Shown here in pieces: positions 8,706-17,776 of a DNA stretch of 64,000 bases. The notes under the pieces were generated by a model that saw only the letters and a list, made by a program, of their open reading frames with translations, was not told the DNA's origin and did not search any database. This stretch comes from Dyadobacter fermentans DSM 18053 (GTDB lineage: Bacteria; Bacteroidota; Bacteroidia; Cytophagales; Spirosomataceae): the NCBI RefSeq assembly GCF_000023125.1, contig NC_013037.1, forward strand, positions 2,294,001-2,358,000. The letters run 5' to 3'. The translations under genes and the position numbers were made by a program. The first letter of the stretch is position 1. Each line of letters begins with the position of its first letter.

Positions 8706-9962
8706 ATGACTACTATCCTGTCAAATGCCGATTCCTTTCAGCTCGAAGCCGCAATTGCCGGAAATCACGCCGATCTGTTTTTTCTGGATGCCCAGGCAAA
8801 AGGAGGCCTCATAGCGCAGGAAGCCGGATGCAGCTGGACCTACATACCAACAGAACAGAGTGGAACCATACCTTTTCCGAGTACCCCTGACGGCACGTCG
8901 GCCCTCGATGCCATATCAGGCTTTTATCAGACACATCCGGTCCGCAATCTGGGGGTTTGGTCCCTAAGTCCTGCCGAAACAACCGATCTGGATGTAATGC
9001 TCCTCGCGAGGGGGTTCCAGCTTGGATGGCAGCCTTGCTGGATGGCAATAGAGATTGCCACGCTGCGCTCCGACTTTGTTGCGCCTAATGATCTCCTGAT
9101 AAAGCCGGATAATGAGACATTGCTGCATAGCCTCACCGCACTTCCTTATTCAGGAAAGGACAGTTGTGGAAATACAAATCTTCAAAACTCAAATCCTGAC
9201 CAAGTGCAGCGCTTCGTGGCCCTGTGGCAGGGCAAAGTGGCGGCACAGGGCCTGGTGGTGTTTGGCGGCGGGGTCGCCGGTATTTATAATGTAGGCGTAG
9301 TACCGGAGGCCCGGGGAAAGGGCATTGGCAAGGCCATTGTTTCGGCAGCTTGCCTGCATGCCTTTCAAAAAGGCTATCATTATGCGACATTGAACGCCAA
9401 TAACATGGGACGACCACTTTATGAGCAGCTGGGTTTTAAATGGATCAATGACGGTCTCACCTGGTGGATCACCGATGACCGGCTAAGCACCCGTCCGCCC
9501 GGCCCGGGACAGGTTGCCCTTGCGGAGGCCGTAGGAAAAGGCAACCTATCCATCTTGGACACGCTGCCCGCCGCTGATTTGAATGTACCACTTTGCAATG
9601 GAATGCGGCTTTTGGAGCTGGCAGCACATTGCCGACAAGAAGCTTCCGCCGAATGGCTGATCGCGCATGGTGCTTTGTGCAGCGTTCTTGATGCGTGGGA
9701 TATGGGGTGGGAAAACCGTTGTATCGCAATGCTGTCCCAAGAGCCTGCGGCAGCAAATCAACTTTACGGAATGCACCGATATACCCTTCTGCATGTGGCA
9801 GTGGAGAGAAATGATATTGCGCTGGCGCGGCTGGCCTTATCCGCAAATCCCGACCTCCGGCTTCGGGATAAGATCCACGGAGGCACTGCGTTGAATTGGG
9901 CCCAACACCTGCACCGGCATGAGATACAAGAGCTGATTCAAGCTCATTATAGCCGACATTAA
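8706..9962 (+). CDS. GNAT acetyltransferase fused to ankyrin repeats
   Basis: 418 residues. Residues about 1-255 form a GNAT domain: acetyl-CoA motif A is VGVVPEARGKGIGKAIV, followed by LNANNMGRPLYEQLGFK. Residues about 275-418 are ankyrin-like repeats (MRLLELAAHCRQEASAEWLI, YTLLHVAVERNDIALARLAL, GGTALNWAQHLHRHEIQELI). The GNAT half should acetylate an amine substrate; the repeats suggest a protein target or docking surface. This architecture is unusual. The gene is followed in frame, directly after its stop, by the tail of a Crp/Fnr regulator, so the 3' side is a recombination junction; the ankyrin half nevertheless looks intact. Confidence 0.85.
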   Translation: MTTILSNADSFQLEAAIAGNHADLFFLDAQAKGGLIAQEAGCSWTYIPTEQSGTIPFPSTPDGTSALDAISGFYQTHPVRNLGVWSLSPAETTDLDVMLLARGFQLGWQPCWMAIEIATLRSDFVAPNDLLIKPDNETLLHSLTALPYSGKDSCGNTNLQNSNPDQVQRFVALWQGKVAAQGLVVFGGGVAGIYNVGVVPEARGKGIGKAIVSAACLHAFQKGYHYATLNANNMGRPLYEQLGFKWINDGLTWWITDDRLSTRPPGPGQVALAEAVGKGNLSILDTLPAADLNVPLCNGMRLLELAAHCRQEASAEWLIAHGALCSVLDAWDMGWENRCIAMLSQEPAAANQLYGMHRYTLLHVAVERNDIALARLALSANPDLRLRDKIHGGTALNWAQHLHRHEIQELIQAHYSRH

Positions 9963-9965
9963 TGC

Positions 9966-10097
9966 CGGAAAATCGCGGGCTACCTGGGTTTCACGCCTGA
10001 AACGTTGAGCCGCATCCGCAAGGGAAACATGCATTTTGTAAAATTTCTTGATTACAATCAATTTTTTAGCGGGGACGAATTGCTTGTTTTGCCTTAA
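9966..10097 (+). pseudogene. C-terminal remnant of a Crp/Fnr-family regulator
   Basis: The 44-codon stretch begins RKIAGYLGFTPETLSRIRKG, the recognition helix of Bacteroidota Crp/Fnr regulators, and continues in frame to a TAA at 10095-10097. No start codon, cyclic-nucleotide domain or upstream DNA-binding helices are present; it begins immediately after the stop of the GNAT-ankyrin gene. It is therefore only the tail of a lost regulator gene. Confidence 0.8.
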
Positions 10098-10112
10098 CAA
10101 ACCGCTGTTGCT

Positions 10113-10547
10113 ATGAAACCTTCCGAAATCATCAACCTGGGTAACGGGCTCGAAATCCATTTTTGCCTGGACGCTGCCGACACGAATGCCCAGTTCACAC
10201 TATTCAAATGCGTGATCCATCCCAATGCCAAGGTTCCCGCCGCGCACTATCACGACAATTTTGACGAAACCTTGTACGGTTTGAAGGGCTCGCTCACACT
10301 CTCTGTAGATGATCAGGTAGTGCAGCTCGGCCCCGGCGACCATTATTTCATCAAGCGGGGACGGGTTCACAGCTTTTACAACAACACCGACGAAACAGTC
10401 GAAATCCTCGCCTATGCCAATCCCGGCGTTTTTACTTCTAATTACTTTAAAGACATCCTGGGCATCATCAGCGCCGCAGGCCCGCCGGACATGGCGAGGC
10501 TAAAAGAAGTGATGCTGCAATACGGGCTGGTGCCGGTGGCCAACTAG
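10113..10547 (+). CDS. Cupin-domain protein
   Basis: 144 residues, single cupin barrel. Cupin motif 1 is AHYHDNFDETLYGLKG (His, His, Glu metal ligands) and motif 2 is LGPGDHYFIKRGRVHSFYN. A C-terminal helix (DMARLKEVMLQYGLVP) follows the barrel. The family includes metal-dependent isomerases, dioxygenases and sensors; no specific reaction can be assigned. It stands alone between the Crp/Fnr stub and an oxidoreductase pseudogene. Confidence 0.85.
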   Translation: MKPSEIINLGNGLEIHFCLDAADTNAQFTLFKCVIHPNAKVPAAHYHDNFDETLYGLKGSLTLSVDDQVVQLGPGDHYFIKRGRVHSFYNNTDETVEILAYANPGVFTSNYFKDILGIISAAGPPDMARLKEVMLQYGLVPVAN

Positions 10548-10768
10548 AAGCCTTGAAGCAGGCACCGACACCGATCACCGTCCAGCGAAAACTTCATGAA
10601 TACGTAGACTAAGGTCCCAACACCGCAAACTTTCGCCGTCTCATATCAAGTAACAGCCGTTTTTGCAGAAACAGTTTGTTGCCCGACACCCCTCCTATTC
10701 CAATCTTTTTCATTTGGTCTTCTTGCCGGGCATCGACGCCTTCCATATAAGTAACATGCCCAATCGGT

Positions 10769-11415
10769 ATCCACCGGGAGGCCATCCTGAGGCTATCGGC
10801 TGCCTGTACGGCGACACTTCCGCTTGCCGCCGGCACGGCATGGGAAATGCTGGTAACCAGGGCACAGCTGAGGGTCAATCAGTCTATTCTGGTTCACGGC
10901 GGCGCAGGTGGTGTGGGTATTCCAACCATTCAGATCGCGAAAGCCATGGGAGCAGTCGTATTTACGACAGCAAGGAAAGTCCATCACCAGTTTCTGCTTG
11001 ACCTGGGTGCCGATCATGTGATCGACTATGAAAGCGAAAACTATATTGACGTTATTCAGCGACTTACAAGAGGTAATGGAGTAGATGTCGTGATTGACAC
11101 CCTAGGCGGTAACACGCTGTCGATAGCGGGCTGGTGCTTAGTCAACTGGGACAAGTAGTGACCTTAGTCGACATTGAGAAGCCGCAAAACCTGATCCACG
11201 CGTGGGGGAAAAATGCCACTTACCATTTTGTATTCACCAGGCAGACCAGAAACAAAATGGACGAGCTCACAAAGCTCGTGGAATCCGGTAAGCTAAAACC
11301 TGTATTAAACAAAGTTTTCCCATTGGCTGACATAGGAAAGGCGCACAGCTTGCTTGAATTCAAAGACGGGGATGAAAATTTTTATGGAAAGATTGGTATA
11401 GAGATAGGTCATTGA
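10769..11415 (+). pseudogene. Quinone oxidoreductase / zinc-type alcohol dehydrogenase (MDR), truncated and frameshifted
   Basis: The reading frame shows the MDR core: [14 protein letters not shown], then the nucleotide-binding segment [29 protein letters not shown], and [11 protein letters not shown] single-base frameshift near 11130-11135 moves the gene into another frame, which continues [19 protein letters not shown] and ends with a normal C-terminus (LPLADIGKAHSLLE-like). The N-terminal catalytic domain is missing: in-frame sequence stops making sense before about 10769 and meets a stop at 10748. Two overlapping open frames (10847-11158 and 11134-11415) are pieces of this one dead gene. 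Confidence 0.8.
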
Positions 11416-11584
11416 GATGAAGATAGGGGTCTGATTGTCGGGCTTGTCATAGCTAAAAACACGTGTAAGAAAAGGTATTCCAGTCTGATAAAAATTGATT
11501 GAAATCAAGAAATATCGGCGGGTATGTGGCGTATTTTGTGACCATACAACCACAATTTATGTATTTGCTACTGCCTTATCCCTT

Positions 11585-13489
11585 ATGCAAAAACTTTACA
11601 TCAGCCTCCTTCTTGTTTTCCTCTGCGCTGCGGGCGTGAAGGCGCAATACATCACGATTTGGAAGACAGACAACCCCGGTTCCAGTACCGATCACCAGAT
11701 TCTTATCCCCGCAACCGGCACTAATTACAGTATCACCTGGCAGGAGGTTGGAAACCTCGCAAATAGTGGTGCAGAGACCGCATCAGGATATCATACGCTC
11801 ACTTTTCCCAATCCCGGGATTTATGAGGTGAGTATTTCACCTGGCAGCGGGACCTTCACAAAAATTCAATTCGATAGCCAAAACGACAATGCCAAGCTCC
11901 TGGAAATCAAGCAGTGGGGTGATATCCAGTGGGAAAATATGGACCGGGCATACTCCCGTTGCACCAATATGCGCATTACCGCAAGCGATATCCCCAATCT
12001 ACAAAATGTAACTTCTACCTACGGAATGTTCAGCTATTGCAGCTCGATCACCACCATTCCCGGAATCAACAGCTGGGACGTCAGTTCTGTGACCGAAATG
12101 GATGGGATGTTTGGCTTCACGAGCTGGAATGAACCAATCAACAATTGGGATGTCAGCAATGTAATCTATATGGGAGGCATGTTTCATGGTTCGCAGTTTA
12201 ATCAACCGATCGGGAACTGGGACGTGAGCAAGGTGACGGACATGTCATCGATGTTCGCAGAAGCAAAAGATTTCAACCAACCGCTCAACACCTGGGATGT
12301 AAGCAGTGTGACGAACATGTATTCCATGTTCAACGCAGCGACAAGCTTTAACCAGCCACTGGATAACTGGAATGTTAGCCAGGTCACCAATACAATTCAG
12401 ATGTTCGAGAGGGCGAGCGCATTTAACGGTACTATCGGCAGCTGGAACACAGGCAACGTATGGGAAATGAGCAGAATGTTTAAAGAGGCCACCAGTTTTA
12501 ATCAATCCCTGGATAACTGGGATGTCGGCCAGGTTACTGACATGGCCGAGATGTTTTATGGCGCCAGCGCTTTTAATGGTGCAATTGGCAGTTGGAATGT
12601 TGGTAATGTGCAAATTATGCACGCGATGTTTGGTGATGCGTCATCGTTTAATCAGCCTATTAATAATTGGGACGTAAGCCAGGTGGAAGATATGTCGTTA
12701 ATGTTTTCCAACGCCACTGCATTTAACCAGCCACTCAGCAACTGGTCGCTGGCGAATTCGCCCAATATGTTTGAGACACTGGCATTTACGGGAATTGATT
12801 GCGTAAATATGTCTCTTACACTGGAAGGATGGGCTGCAAATCCCAACACTTCTGATAATATCCTGATGGGCGCGCAAGGCGTTGATTACGGCACCTCTGC
12901 CGCCCAGGCACTTGAAACGCTCCAGAATGCCAAAGGCTGGATGATCGAGATTGGTGAAGAAGTGGAATGCGCTGCACTGGAAGTTTCGCTGATCAGCTTT
13001 GATGCGAAAAGTAGCAATGGCATAATCCGGCTTGAATGGTCCACAGCTTCGGAAACTGACAATGACTATTTTGAAGTGGAGCGGCTTGACAGGTCCCGCA
13101 AATGGGTGCCGATCGGGCGCGTTAAAGGGGCGGGGACAGCGACGTCGGTACAAAAATATCTGCTGGACGACTTGGACCCGATGGACGGTACAGCTTACTA
13201 CCGATTAAAAATCGTAGATTTTAACGGAAAAACCGACTATTCCAGCATTCAGGCGATCACCCTGAAAACCGGCTCTGTGATACATATCTTCCCTAATCCG
13301 ACAAGCGATTTTATCACCATATCAGGAAAAGACAATGGATACCTGAGAATCTTTAATACTTCGGGTAAGCAAATGGCGCAGGTAAAGAAAACTTCTGAGA
13401 CAATCCTTATTCCCGTCAATGAGCTACCAATCGGAATTTATATGATCAAATCGGACTCTGGCTGGTTCTCGAAATTTGTGAAAGAATAG
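11585..13489 (+). CDS. Secreted BspA/DUF285-repeat protein with type IX secretion sorting domain
   Basis: 634 residues from the ATG at 11585, chosen because a clean signal peptide follows (MQKLYISLLLVFLCAAG, cleavage near VKAQ); the open frame extends 30 codons further up without signal character. Residues about 155-400 carry nine or ten DUF285 repeats of about 25 residues, each of the form NWDVSxVTxMxxMF...FNQP. A linker domain (LISFDAKSSNGIIRLEWSTA) and a C-terminal type A T9SS signal (IHIFPNPTSDFITIS ... FVKE) follow. It is expected on the cell surface or secreted, in a binding role. A paralogue lies at 51415-53358. Confidence 0.9.
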   Translation: MQKLYISLLLVFLCAAGVKAQYITIWKTDNPGSSTDHQILIPATGTNYSITWQEVGNLANSGAETASGYHTLTFPNPGIYEVSISPGSGTFTKIQFDSQNDNAKLLEIKQWGDIQWENMDRAYSRCTNMRITASDIPNLQNVTSTYGMFSYCSSITTIPGINSWDVSSVTEMDGMFGFTSWNEPINNWDVSNVIYMGGMFHGSQFNQPIGNWDVSKVTDMSSMFAEAKDFNQPLNTWDVSSVTNMYSMFNAATSFNQPLDNWNVSQVTNTIQMFERASAFNGTIGSWNTGNVWEMSRMFKEATSFNQSLDNWDVGQVTDMAEMFYGASAFNGAIGSWNVGNVQIMHAMFGDASSFNQPINNWDVSQVEDMSLMFSNATAFNQPLSNWSLANSPNMFETLAFTGIDCVNMSLTLEGWAANPNTSDNILMGAQGVDYGTSAAQALETLQNAKGWMIEIGEEVECAALEVSLISFDAKSSNGIIRLEWSTASETDNDYFEVERLDRSRKWVPIGRVKGAGTATSVQKYLLDDLDPMDGTAYYRLKIVDFNGKTDYSSIQAITLKTGSVIHIFPNPTSDFITISGKDNGYLRIFNTSGKQMAQVKKTSETILIPVNELPIGIYMIKSDSGWFSKFVKE

Positions 13490-13512
13490 TTTTGAGCGTA
13501 TTATCAAAAATG

Positions 13513-14871
13513 CTATTCAATAGTGATAATCTTATGGTATCGCTCGCTTGTTTTATCAACTTCTTTTATAAACACCTCATACTTTCCCGTTGGAACTTCT
13601 TTGGTAATGTTAAAAAGCGAGAAAGGGATGAAGGAATCCGTTTTACCGGAAAAGGGCAATTCGAAAGTTTCTCCCGTAGCCACATTTTTTAATAGCATAA
13701 TTATGTTGCTCTTGTAACCTCCATCGCGCAGATCTGCAATAATCGGTTCACTTTTCTTGAAGGTTGTAACAGCCTTGTAAAGTGTGACTTCGCCCAAAAC
13801 AGCATTTTTTTCATTTGAGAGAGTAGCTAGACTTGGCTGTCTGCTGTCTTTTTTGATTTCGAGGATATTGCGGTTGTAATTCCAATAAGATGGCATTTCC
13901 TTGCCATCAATAAAAAGTACCGCCTCGTAGTTCCCGCTTGGGAAAGAAGCTGGGATATCATGTTTTAAGCTGAGATGGCTATTAGGGGATAGTTCCAGCC
14001 GCACTGGTGCAGTGAAATCGTTTCTGAGCTCCATGATATACTGATGTTCCGGCAAGAGGTTATAGCCGAGATAGCTGATACCGCTTGAAGTATCCATGCT
14101 GACCGACGTAAAGGGTAATATTTGAACAACCGGCTTTCCATATTTCAAAACAAGCGCATCCGGAATAATTACTTTTCGATTTTGTTTCTGCACCGTGAGT
14201 TCGTACTCTCCGGCCTCCATTGCTGCGGGGATCATGGCAAAGAGATCATTGTTAGGGTTTTCAAGATAGTATGCCCCGCGCGAAGTGGTCACGATGCCAG
14301 TTTTCTTGTTTTTAATAAAAATATCAACGTCAGTAAGCCATTCATTTTTTTCAGTAATCGTTTCCGCAGTCCCTAGGTTTTGGACAGGTATGTATATAAA
14401 TGTTTCCGTCCCGTCTAGCGTTTCTTCGTAGTCTTTGCCGGTCGAAGGAGCGGTCAGTGGGATTGTCGGATCGACGTATAAATAAAAGTTGCCCAAGTAA
14501 ACTTTGCTATTCTTATTGTAGACGGTAAATTCAAGGCTACCCGTTTTCGAAAAGTTCAGCTTCATTTCTGCCGGGTTATATTCGTTCATGGCACCGTCCA
14601 GAATGACAAGATCTTCCATCATCTTGATCCTGACAGTCATCTCGTCACCTTTTGGATATGCCTTCGGCAATGTTATCACGATCCGATTGTGGTGCGGCCC
14701 ATTTTCTTCAATCGTGGCGAAACGGATATTTTCCTGAGGAACATTGTCAATCGCAAAAGAAAGTAAACCGGTTGGAAGACTCCGGGTCAATATCTCGGGA
14801 GCAGGCGCGTCATCTTTCTTTTTGCAGGCAACCAATAAAATAAGTAGCAGAAGCGGGTAAAGGTGACGCAC
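13513..14871 (-). CDS. Hypothetical surface lipoprotein
   Basis: 452 residues starting MRHLYPLLLLILLVACKKKD, a clear lipoprotein signal with Cys at 16 followed by Lys/Asp residues. The remainder is beta-rich with repeated immunoglobulin- or IPT-like segments (for example PKGDEMTVRIKM, ASFPSGNYEAVLFIDGKEMPS, VPTGKYEVFIKEV). I do not recognise a specific family. It converges on the DUF285 gene with a 23-bp gap and may be unrelated to it. Outer-membrane location is inferred. Confidence 0.75.
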   Translation of the reverse strand: MRHLYPLLLLILLVACKKKDDAPAPEILTRSLPTGLLSFAIDNVPQENIRFATIEENGPHHNRIVITLPKAYPKGDEMTVRIKMMEDLVILDGAMNEYNPAEMKLNFSKTGSLEFTVYNKNSKVYLGNFYLYVDPTIPLTAPSTGKDYEETLDGTETFIYIPVQNLGTAETITEKNEWLTDVDIFIKNKKTGIVTTSRGAYYLENPNNDLFAMIPAAMEAGEYELTVQKQNRKVIIPDALVLKYGKPVVQILPFTSVSMDTSSGISYLGYNLLPEHQYIMELRNDFTAPVRLELSPNSHLSLKHDIPASFPSGNYEAVLFIDGKEMPSYWNYNRNILEIKKDSRQPSLATLSNEKNAVLGEVTLYKAVTTFKKSEPIIADLRDGGYKSNIIMLLKNVATGETFELPFSGKTDSFIPFSLFNITKEVPTGKYEVFIKEVDKTSERYHKIITIE

Positions 14872-15250
14872 AGGATTTTGGAGTTAAGTGAAGGTATAGC
14901 GGAAGTTACATAGATTTTCGTTTCCAGTAATATTTAGTTTATAGTATCATACAATCATGAGTTGTGCAACAACCACGGGCGCTTTGTACAACTTGTAGCT
15001 ATTCATCTCCCCATACAAAAAACCGCTTCTCAATTTTTTTATACCAGTTGGCCGTTCTCATATACTTTTGATACCGATGGCCAACAACTTACTTCCATTC
15101 CATTACAATTCACATAGCCTTTTCTGCATTTGAACAGGATTCTTGTTCTTGCCCAACATCTTGTCTGCCAATTTTGCATTGCCTTGAAAGCATGCTGCGG
15201 GAACGTGTATCCGCTGAACTTTCAGGATACATTATCAAAAATCACCAGCC
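14872..15250. other. Divergent intergenic region, 379 bp
   Basis: Lies between two lipoprotein genes read away from each other and must hold both promoters. I found no convincing reading frame or RNA gene. ATAGTATCATAC at 14941-14952 resembles a half-site of the 28-51 kb operators, but the second half-site and spacing are absent. Confidence 0.5.
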
Positions 15251-15775
15251 ATGAAATTCAAAACGACGTTTTTAAGCGCAGGCCTGCTCATCGGCCTGAT
15301 CGCCTGCCAGCAAAGTCAGGAATCCTCTGATTCCCCGGAAAAGGCAACGCTCACATTAACCTTTAACGGCAAAACCAAAACGTATAGAGATGCTAGTATT
15401 TCCGAAGGAAAGCTCGGATCAATCGTCAGCATCGGTATTACTGCTGGCTCAACCGGGGATGACTATCTCTCGCTGACCGCGTTTGGTGACCAGGCGGGAA
15501 CGTATCCTTACAAACAGGACATCGGAAACTACACCCAGGTAAGCCAGGTTGAATACAAAATTGACGGGACGGTGTTCAACAACTACTTCACGCAGATCTG
15601 CCCGGACAAATCCGGCTACTCCTCTTCAAAGGGCGAAATTAAAATCACTGAATATACGCCCGGCAAACGTGCAAAAGGCACATTCTCCGGAGCATTGTTC
15701 GATGCCAACAATCCGGAGGAGTGTAACCCGGACAGCGCTGCTTTCAGCGGCGAGTTTGATATAACTGTTAATTGA
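15251..15775 (+). CDS. Small hypothetical lipoprotein
   Basis: 174 residues starting MKFKTTFLSAGLLIGLIAC, a signal peptide with lipobox IAC. The mature part is polar and beta-rich (LTFNGKTKTYRDASIS, YLSLTAFGDQAGTYPY, KGTFSGALFDANNPEE) and resembles small Bacteroidota lipoproteins of unknown function that measure changes in an ordered beta-sandwich. It is first in a co-directional run 15251-19121 with small gaps. Confidence 0.75.
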   Translation: MKFKTTFLSAGLLIGLIACQQSQESSDSPEKATLTLTFNGKTKTYRDASISEGKLGSIVSIGITAGSTGDDYLSLTAFGDQAGTYPYKQDIGNYTQVSQVEYKIDGTVFNNYFTQICPDKSGYSSSKGEIKITEYTPGKRAKGTFSGALFDANNPEECNPDSAAFSGEFDITVN

Positions 15776-15800
15776 GGATTCGGATTTTTTCACTAATGTT

Positions 15801-16364
15801 ATGAAAAACTACGTTATCTGGCTTGGGCTTCTGGTCCTGGCGCCCGGCATATCATCCGCCCAAAAACTGCGTTTGGGCTATTTTGGAGAAACAATCACGC
15901 ATTACGGCTTAAAAGGCGCTTATGAAGTACCTTTGGCAGGCTCGGTATCCTCCCGCAATGCGGCAAAACGCCTTTTATATGGCTCACTCGGCATTGCCGG
16001 TTACAGGCATCCCCAAAACCATGTTGGCATGATTCTCTCTCCTGAAATTGGTTTCCGAAGGATTGGGAAAAGAGGCGCGCTTTTTGAATTTGCCATTGCC
16101 CCATCATACTTCCGCTATTTCCTCGAAGGCCGCACGTTCGAAGCTACATCCGACGGCGACTTCGAGCGGGTTCGCTTCGCAGGAGGCAATGCCTTCTTGC
16201 CCACGGTTTCAATCGGCGTCGGTCACGACTTATCAGTCCGTAAAAAGGTGCCGCTCGCATGGTACGTGAGGCTGAACGTCATGCAGCAGCGCCCTTACAA
16301 CACTTCTAATCTGGTGCGCTTTGCCCTGGAAGCTGGAACATTAATCCCCCTCAAAAAACGATGA
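15801..16364 (+). CDS. Hypothetical outer-membrane beta-barrel protein
   Basis: 187 residues with signal peptide MKNYVIWLGLLVLAPGISSA. Alternating aromatic/polar strands (LRLGYFGETITHYGLKGAYEV, FEFAIAPSYFRYFLEGRTF, AWYVRLNVMQQRPYN) ending in a basic tail suggest a small barrel. No family recognised. It overlaps the next gene by 4 bp (ATGA), so the two are probably co-translated. Confidence 0.7.
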   Translation: MKNYVIWLGLLVLAPGISSAQKLRLGYFGETITHYGLKGAYEVPLAGSVSSRNAAKRLLYGSLGIAGYRHPQNHVGMILSPEIGFRRIGKRGALFEFAIAPSYFRYFLEGRTFEATSDGDFERVRFAGGNAFLPTVSIGVGHDLSVRKKVPLAWYVRLNVMQQRPYNTSNLVRFALEAGTLIPLKKR

Positions 16365-17359
16365 GAATACTAACTAGACTACTGGCGATCTGCCTGATAG
16401 CCGGACTGACCAGCTGTAAGGACAAGGACGCCAAGCCACGCGAAGATCAGACGCTGTTTTTGCGTCATAAGGGCGCGGATATGCCCATTTGGGTAAAGGG
16501 AAACAGCCAGGCCAAAAAAATTGTGCTTTTCGTCCACGGCGGGCCGGGCGACTGCGCGATGTGTTACCGCTATTACCTGAAAGACCTCGAAGAAGATGTG
16601 ATGATGGCATACTGGGACCAGCGCGTGGCCGGTGCTTCCTCGGGCAAAGTAGACCCTGCTACCCTGCGTTACGGGCAGTTTGGTGAAGATATGCAGCTGG
16701 TGATCAGGCTGCTGAAAAAGCAATATCCCGATACCGAAGTGTACCTGCTCGCGCACAGCTTTGGCGTGGAGCTTGCATGGCAGTATTTAACCACCGGCAA
16801 CAACCAGCAGCAGGTGGCTGGCGCCATGATGGTGAATGGAATGTATTCCTATTACCACTGGCTTTACCAAGTGCGCGAATGGGCATTGAAACAGGCGAAA
16901 GAAAAAGGCAACACCCAAGCCGAAGATTTTCTAACGGCTAATCCGGTCACTCCGCAAAACACCCAAACTGTCGATTGGGAAGGCATTTACCGCTGGATGC
17001 ACAAGCTGGACGGCAACCCTGTCTCGCTTTATTCGGATAAAAAATATGTCATCAATTATGCCTTCGGCTCACCCAACACAGCGCTGGCACAGTTCACCCA
17101 CAGCAAAGCATACGGCTACTACGGGGATATTGAAAGCAAGACATTTGAGAAAGGTGATCTGCTTAAAAACGTCACTGTCCCGATCGGTCTCTTCTGGGGT
17201 GCAAAAGACGGGATCGTGCCGGTAGAGATCGGCCGGCAGAGCCGCACGCTGCTTACAAACAGCCAGGTAACCTGGACGACCTTCGAAGAGTCATGGCACG
17301 AGCCGTTCATCACCCAGACGGCCGATTTTGGAAACGCGGTGCGAGCGTTTGTGAAGTGA
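16361..17359 (+). CDS. Alpha/beta hydrolase lipoprotein, proline iminopeptidase-like
   Basis: 332 residues with lipobox LTSC near residue 19. The hydrolase fold shows the HGGPG oxyanion motif (FVHGGPGDCAMC), nucleophile Ser in LLAHSFGVELA, Asp in FWGAKDGIVPVE and His in ESWHEPF. HGGPG is typical of S33 peptidases (proline iminopeptidase group). As a lipoprotein it would act in the periplasm or at the membrane. It is coupled by a 4-bp overlap to the barrel gene upstream. The actual substrate, peptide or ester, is not resolvable. Confidence 0.85.
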   Translation: MRILTRLLAICLIAGLTSCKDKDAKPREDQTLFLRHKGADMPIWVKGNSQAKKIVLFVHGGPGDCAMCYRYYLKDLEEDVMMAYWDQRVAGASSGKVDPATLRYGQFGEDMQLVIRLLKKQYPDTEVYLLAHSFGVELAWQYLTTGNNQQQVAGAMMVNGMYSYYHWLYQVREWALKQAKEKGNTQAEDFLTANPVTPQNTQTVDWEGIYRWMHKLDGNPVSLYSDKKYVINYAFGSPNTALAQFTHSKAYGYYGDIESKTFEKGDLLKNVTVPIGLFWGAKDGIVPVEIGRQSRTLLTNSQVTWTTFEESWHEPFITQTADFGNAVRAFVK

Positions 17360-17407
17360 TTGAGCCACTCTTTACAAATTTGGTCAACACTTTACCATCA
17401 TCCACAA

Positions 17408-17770
17408 ATGACATCAACCAACCAAAAAGCATTAAAAGAAGCGTTCCGGCAGAAGAAATTCAGGATAGGCGTGTTTCAACTTCGCAACCTGACCAATCAG
17501 AAGATCCTCATTGGAAGCAATGTAAACCTGGATGCGTACTGGAACAGAATGCGAAGCGAGCTAAAATTGGGCGCGTTTCGAAATGCTGAGTTGCAACAGG
17601 AATGGAATGAGTTCGGTGAGACGAGCTTTGCATTTGAAATACTGGCTGAAATTCAGCAGGACGAATCGCAAGCACGCAACTACGCCCGCGAAGCAAAAGA
17701 GCTTGAAAAGCTGCACGTCGACGAGCTTCAACCATTTGGTGAGCGCGGGTATCATTTCAAAAAAATTTAG
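17408..17770 (+). CDS. GIY-YIG nuclease family protein
   Basis: 120 residues from the ATG at 17408, chosen because homologous small GIY-YIG-like proteins start shortly before KFRIGVFQLRNLTNQKILIG. The N-terminal strand pair reads G-V-F in place of the GIY and I-L-I-G where YIG is expected, followed by NLDAYWNRMRSELKLG and FGETSFAFEILAEI. The C-terminus (LEKLHVDELQPFGERGYHFKK) matches this Bacteroidota subgroup. Because core GIY-YIG residues are altered, catalytic activity is uncertain. It is 6 bp from the next gene. Confidence 0.75.
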   Translation: MTSTNQKALKEAFRQKKFRIGVFQLRNLTNQKILIGSNVNLDAYWNRMRSELKLGAFRNAELQQEWNEFGETSFAFEILAEIQQDESQARNYAREAKELEKLHVDELQPFGERGYHFKKI

Positions 17771-17776
17771 TCCGAT

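Noticed and set aside
10609..10878. Minus-strand open frame of 89 codons
   Set aside because: No family recognised, and its 5' half is antisense to the quinone oxidoreductase remnant. It might contain the end of another lost gene but cannot be supported.
14941..14952. ATAGTATCATAC as a fifth operator copy
   Set aside because: Only one half-site matches; the AAAGTA half-site at 21 bp and the TAnnTTTG box are missing.
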